Source: Phragmites australis
Lineage: Eukaryota > Streptophyta > Magnoliopsida > Poales > Poaceae
NCBI RefSeq assembly: GCF_958298935.1
Contig: NC_084922.1
Span: 560,501-624,500 of the forward strand
Length of the DNA: 64,000 nucleotides
Reading direction: 5' to 3'
Both the position numbers and the translations under genes were made by a program. Under the pieces are notes generated by a model, which did no database searches, was not told where the DNA came from, and was given only the letters and a program-made list of their open reading frames with translations. Shown piece after piece: positions 59,313-64,000 of the stretch (position 1 is its first letter; the number at the start of each line of letters is the position of its first letter).

Positions 59313-59322
59313 CCTTTTATAT
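59313..59322 (-). promoter_or_regulatory. TATA box of the antisense gene
   Basis: ATATAAAAGG on the minus strand lies about 155 bases before the ATG at 59159. This is a good position for an independent promoter inside the retrotransposon. Confidence 0.55.
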
Positions 59323-59678
59323 CTCAAAATTCGAAAAACTGCCGCCCCAGACGGTTCGCTCGGCGAAGCGTCGCCTCGGTCGACGCAACTGTCAGACGAA
59401 TCTCCCGCCGATCGCGCGATGTCAGCGGTTGCCAGGCGTATTTTCCTCGATCTGCGCGGCGACCGCGCGTGCCGCCCGTATGGTTATCATACCCTTCGGA
59501 AGTTGTGTGGACACGCGTCCACTCATTTTCCCGTTGGAACGTACTTGAGGTCTAGGTCCGCAAGGGCCACCTCTCGAAAGCTTGCCACATGGCGTCCGCG
59601 CTAGCCTTGGCCTCGGTCGCGACGAAGGGCCCATTCGCAGTCTCCGTCCCATCGGCTACCAACGGGCCCGGGGGCTAC

Positions 59679-61150
59679 TGTCGGTGTATTCAGAACCAGG
59701 GGTCCCTAAGTCCCGAGGCCAGGTCGGCTATCCACCACATGTCACCACCCTGCGAGGTAAGAAAAAGCTAAGTCCCGGGAGAAGGTGCTCGGGGCCGCCG
59801 CCTCTGGTTCCCGAGCACCCTAGTTCCCCGATGATCTGCAGGGTCCAAATACTAAGAACGAAGTCCTCGGGAGAGAGTGCTCGGGGCTGCACGTGGCAGC
59901 CCCCGAGGACTCGGTGCCCCGAAGGCCCCACCGAAGTGCTCGGGAGAGAGTGCTCGGGGCTGCACGTGGCAGCCCCCGAGGACTCGGTGCCCCGAAGGCC
60001 CCACCAAAGTGCTCGGGAGAGAGTGCTCGGGGCTGCACGTGGCAGCCCCCGAGGACTCGGTGCCCCGAAGGTCCCACCGAAGTGCTCGGGAGAGAGTGCT
60101 CGGGGCTGCACGTGGCAGCCCCCGAGGACTCGGTGCCCCGAAGGTCCCACCGCAGTACTCGGGAGAGAGTGTTCGGGGCTGCACGTGGCAGCCCCCGAGG
60201 ACTCGGTGCCCCGAAGGTTCGCGCAAGATCATTCAACGACCCGAAGGGTCCCGTCGTCAGGGTGTCATCCAGTCAAAGGCCCAATGCCGCATTTAATAGG
60301 CACGCGCGGTCTGACATCCTGACATCCTGACATTCTCAGCTGCCCACGCCCCAGTGTCAGACCCTGCCATGCACTAGCAGGGGGCCGTGGGTCCATTAAA
60401 TGCACGGGTCCCGTCCCGTTTCATCCAGGTGCCTCGGGATAACGTTGCCAGAATCGAAGCGCTCGGCCTGCCACCCTGCCCTGGCAGAAGAACAAGACAG
60501 GGTGGGCGCACCGGGCACCTCTGAGGCTGCCCGGTGGGCCCCTTTTAGGGCGCCCCGAGGCTTCCGCAGCGGCTGGTGGTCGAATGCGCGCCGCATTTCT
60601 CCACCGCCCCTGTCACTTCGCCAAAATGAAATGATTACGCCTTTCTCCGTGGCACCTTGGCATTCGCGTCCCCTCTTTCCCATTCAGGATATGTTGAGGT
60701 CGGCGCGCCTATAAAAGGAAAGGATGGAGAACACTAAAAGCAAGGAAAAAAGGCCCCCGACCACCAGACGACCAACAATCTCCGACGAACCAGGCCAAAG
60801 ATAGATCGACAGACACTCGAACCAGCTCAAGTTAAGCTAGAACATAAGAGCCTCAAGCTCTTTGTAAACAGCTCTCCCCTTAGAACCAGATACCTCTTTG
60901 AAGAATTCCCTTCAAGGATAAATATAGTGCTCATACAGGAGTAGGGTGTTACGCCTCCGTGCGGCCCGAACCTGTCTAAAACCCGGCGTACCCACTTTTT
61001 CTTGCATTAGGGTGATCGTCTCCCGCCAGCCATCGCATTTATTTCCGTTCCCGCTTATTTCCCAAACAAGTTTTTCCAGGATCATCCCCCGGCCGAATCT
61101 CTAAAAAGGGGTCTCTCGGGATCCCTGCGACAGGAGTTCACTCTCCGACA
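59679..61150 (+). repeat. 3' LTR of the young gypsy element (1472 bp)
   Basis: Complete, TGTCGG to CCGACA. It carries the same 73-bp array (units at 59866, 59939, 60012, 60085 and 60158) and the TATA box at 60710-60715. Confidence 0.95.
59866..60219 (+). repeat. 73-bp tandem array in the 3' LTR
   Basis: The same five units, in the same register, as at 50239-50592. Only a few substitutions differ, and the copy number has not changed since insertion. Confidence 0.95.
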
Positions 61151-61155
61151 CTTGT

Positions 61156-61440
61156 CCATTCGATGATGAATTTCGCTAGTATCCCTACCTTCACACTTAT
61201 GCATGGTATATATCCAACATCGATTTCATTGAGCTTGACTGCCCATTGCGCGATTTGTCCAGTGGTCTCCCTATTGCGTATGACATCTTTCAGCGGGTAC
61301 ATCATCACAACAGTGATCATGTGTGCTTGAAAATAGTGTCGTAGCTTCCGAAAAAATATCAAGACTGCATATAACAACTTCTGCACTTGCGGGTATCGTA
61401 GCTTGGCGTCGTATAGGACTTCGCTCACATAGTAAACAGG
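61156..61440 (-). pseudogene. Old gypsy element: first RNase H remnant
   Basis: The minus strand reads [31 protein letters not shown] and [10 protein letters not shown], matching the young element's RNase H. It stops at the young element's insertion site and continues as the aRNase H remnant at 50051. Confidence 0.8.
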
Positions 61441-61713
61441 TCTCTGGACCTTGGCCTTCTTCTCGGGACATTCTCATTCAACCACTAGGACCGTGCTTAC
61501 AACTTGTGGAGTAGCTACAATGTACAAAAAGACATCCTCTTTTTCGTTAGGCGGTGTAAGAATTATCGGAGATGATAAATATTTTTTTAAGTCTTGGAAG
61601 GCGTGCTCTGTTTCTTCCGTCCACTAGAACCAGTCATACTTCTTCAGCAACTTGAAGAAAAGCATCCCTCGCTCGCCCATCCTGGAAATAAATTGACTAA
61701 GAGCTACAATGCA

Positions 61714-62730
61714 TCATGTTAAATTTGAAACCCCCTTCAGTGTTCGGGGTGACCGTATCTGGTCAAGTGCCTCAAATTTGCGTGGATTGGCCTTGATACC
61801 TTGACTTGACACCAGAAAGCCGAGAAGCTTGCCAGACAGAACACCAAATGTACACTTCTCTGGATTAAGCATCATATGATACTTCCTGAGGTTATCGAAC
61901 GTCTCCTTGAGATCGTTAATCAATGCATCCCCAGTTCTCGACTTGACCACAATATTATCGACATAAGCATCCATATTGCGTCCAATTTGAGGTTGTAGAC
62001 AGTTTTGAATATACCGTTGATAAGTAACACCAGTGTTCTTTAAACCGAATGGTATCTTTACATAACGAAAGACACCGAAAGGAGTAGGAAAAGTAGTTTT
62101 CTCCTCATCCTCTATTCTCATTCTAATTTGGTGATACCCCGTATAGGCATCTAAAAAACACAGCAATGTACAACCCGCTGTAGAGTCGACGATCTGGTTA
62201 ATACGTGGAAGAACAAAAGGATCTTTTGGATAGACTTTGTTGAGGCCAGTGAAGTCGATGCTCATTCTCCATCTACCATTATCTTTCTTGACGAGGATAG
62301 GATTTGCGAGCCATGTGGGGTGACAAACTTCTTGAATAAAGTCTGCATTAAGGATTCTGTTGACCTCCTCCTGGATGGCTTGCTTCCTATCCTTTGCAAA
62401 TCTTCGCTGCTTCTGCACCACAGATTTGGAGTCGGACTTAACAGCTAGTTGATGCTCAATCACCTCCATAGGGACTCTAGGCATGTCGGACGGTTGCCAC
62501 ACAAACATGTCTTGGTTTGCCCGGAGGAAAGTGATGAGCTCAAATTCCCATTTGGGGTTGAGGTTAGCCCCAACCTTAACCATCTTGGCTGGTTCAGACA
62601 GGTCAAGGGGCATCATCTTGATGCCATCATTAGTCTTTTTGTTGCTAGCACTATTGTTGGTCTCACCCTTGGCGGCATTGTTGGATTTGGAGGTGTCAGT
62701 AAGACTTACAAGCTTGGAGTCATTGATCAC
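61714..62730 (-). pseudogene. Old gypsy element: reverse transcriptase region (open 338-codon frame)
   Basis: RT motifs in order: FIQEVCHPTWLANPILVKK, GRWRMSIDFTGLNKVYPKD, LDAYTGYHQIRM, PFGLKNTGVTYQR, AYVDNIVVKS and [16 protein letters not shown]. The catalytic YVDD is YVDN here, so one metal-binding Asp is lost. The thumb region (61450-61713) is broken by stops. The open stretch reflects moderate age rather than function. Confidence 0.85.
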
Positions 62731-62826
62731 AACAGTGGCTTGATGCTTCTGATGCTTAGAAACCGCACCTTTAGAAGTAGTTTCCGCTCAACTGAGGTGT
62801 TCGATCATATCTAGGCTCTACTTATC

Positions 62827-63336
62827 TCATCTAACCGCTGCATGTTGGTCTCCACTGACAGTTATGACTCCTTTAGGACCCGAGATCTTGAGTGTATGGT
62901 ATGCATAGTGCACCACTGCCATAAACTTGCCCAACATTGGGTGGCCCGAGATCATGTTGTACACTATCTCGAAGTCTGCGACATCCAAGGTAAGCTTCTC
63001 TGTACAGAAGTTATCGGACATGCCAAATGTGATCAGCAACTCGATCTGGTCCAGGGGCATGGTCGATGATTTAGGGGTTATGCCATGGAAAGGCTCGACT
63101 TTCGCTTTAAGCTCTGACTTCTGAACTCCCATCTTGTCTAGGGTCTTGGTGAAGATGAGGTTGAGCGAACTACTCGTGTCGACCAAAGTTTGAGAGACTT
63201 TGATGTTGAGGATAGTCAGTTGGACCACAACCGGGTATCGACCATGGTGTAGAATTGCAGCTGGATGATCCACTTGATTGAAGGTGATCGAAACCTCCGA
63301 CCACTTGAGGTATTGAGTAGGCCCAGTCAGAGCCAA
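62827..63336 (-). pseudogene. Old gypsy element: protease region
   Basis: An open 169-codon frame with LVDTSSSLNLIF at the active-site position, where a D(T/S)G triad is expected, and GVQKSELKAKVEPFHGI and HTLKISGPKGVITV downstream. The Gly of the triad is Ser, so it is probably inactive. Confidence 0.7.
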
Positions 63337-63492
63337 ATTGACCTCTCGTTCAACCGTCTTATACTACCTTTTAGATTCATACACGACGGATCCTTTGAAG
63401 ATATGTGCTAGACTTTGGTCGGCCTCGTGGAATTCGGGCTCGTCACCGTTAAATAGTGTGACTGGCGGTGTGTACAAGGCCCGGGAACAGAT

Positions 63493-64000
63493 TCACCCGC
63501 CGTATGGCCGACTGGAGTTTGACTTGACATGTTTGTTGTTATGCTCATCAACAACGGCCTCGAGCTTTTCATTGACTTTCTTTTTTATGACATGGCATTC
63601 ATCAAAGTCGTGTTGGCTAGTCCAATGAACGGGACACCACTTCACACCACCTCGGCTTAGACCTTTGTTGTCTCCAGTGTTGCGTGACTTGTTCCTATGA
63701 ACCACAGCTATGGTCATATCTAGATCCTTACGCTTGTCATCGAGTTTATTCTTCTCCCCCCCCCCCTCGGTTCTTCGAGTAGTTGGACTTGTCCTTTCTA
63801 AATTTAGGATTTTTGGTGCGTACCTATCCTTTTGCTCGTTTTGCACACTTGTCGGCCAACTTGAAGAGCTCTTTGACAGTGTGGATCTTTAGAGTAGCCA
63901 TCTTCCCAAGCAGATCCTTGTCGTGGGCGCCTCGCTTGAAGGCGATGATGACTGACTTGTCAGATATGTCTAGGAGTGACTCGTCCTCAAGCCTATCGCT
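63493..64000 (-). pseudogene. Old gypsy element: gag C-terminal region, runs off the window
   Basis: The minus strand from 64000 reads a gag-like DISDKSVIIAFKRGAHDKDL segment, then (63846-63493) a basic region with CPVHWTSQHDFDECHVIKKK, a zinc-knuckle-like stretch of Tat-lineage gag. A frame break lies between the two. The 5' end and 5' LTR lie beyond the window. Confidence 0.65.

Larger units (their letters stand above)
50052..61150 (+). mobile_element. Young Tat-lineage Ty3/gypsy element, internally deleted, with antisense gene
   Basis: LTRs at 50052-51520 and 59679-61150 are bordered by CTTGT (50047-50051 and 61151-61155). I counted about seven differences over 1.47 kb, so the insertion is recent. 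The interior starts within RT: the last few bases of the 5' LTR, primer site, gag, protease and most of RT are missing. RNase H, a second RNase H and integrase remain, then a repeat-bearing spacer, then an antisense gene. A GGGCCCGGGGGCTAC purine-rich tract precedes the 3' LTR. The tandem RNase H domains and extra antisense ORF fit the Tat/Retand lineage. It cannot move without help in trans, and it lacks a primer site. Confidence 0.93.

Noticed and set aside
1..64000. tRNA, rRNA or CRISPR features
   Set aside because: No cloverleaf, rRNA core or spaced-repeat array was seen. The only tRNA-like match is the copia primer binding site.

Overview
The window looks like nuclear DNA of a grass (Poaceae). 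It has split genes with canonical GT-AG introns, GC-rich first exons, and stacked Ty1/copia and Ty3/gypsy retrotransposons. One of these carries an antisense gene of the grass 'putative gypsy type transposon' family. The species cannot be named from the sequence. All family calls come from reading translations; no search was run.

Host genes, 1-31.1 kb: the last four exons of a glycosyltransferase-92/DUF23-like gene on the plus strand (82-1277) are followed by three genes on the minus strand. These are an E2 ubiquitin-conjugating enzyme of the UBC25/PFU type (6281-about 10459), an MTV1/tepsin-type VHS-ENTH trafficking protein (12255-17344, 5 exons, 692 codons) and a long-form tRNase Z of the TRZ3/TRZ4 type (18326-31101, 12 exons, 929 codons). 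The exon phases of the last two agree throughout, so both look intact. From memory, Arabidopsis TRZ4 and MTV1 have neighbouring locus numbers, so this pair may be an old linkage.

A 5.7-kb copia element (20539-26239, TSD TCAAT) lies in tRNase Z intron 9, in the same orientation as the gene. It has a tRNA-iMet primer site and one 1582-codon gag-pol frame.

Repeat land, 31.1-64 kb, has no intact host gene. Five LTR-like segments of one family, four here and one at about 2.27-4.52 kb, carry two kinds of acidic mini-exon behind a splice acceptor, and three carry a GAGTAC/GTACTC hairpin as well. A 159-bp RACK1-like pseudogene fragment lies at 45475-45633. From about 46.4 kb to the window edge there is an old, decayed minus-strand gypsy element (gag, PR, RT, RNase H, aRNase H, INT). 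It was split by a 2.1-kb solo LTR (47415-49531, TSD ATCAG) and by a young 11.1-kb Tat-lineage gypsy element (50052-61150, TSD CTTGT).

The young element has nearly identical LTRs. It has lost its primer site, gag, protease and most of RT in one deletion. It keeps RNase H, aRNase H and integrase, and carries a two-exon antisense gene with its own TATA box, 71-bp... more exactly 78-bp intron, and one in-frame stop.
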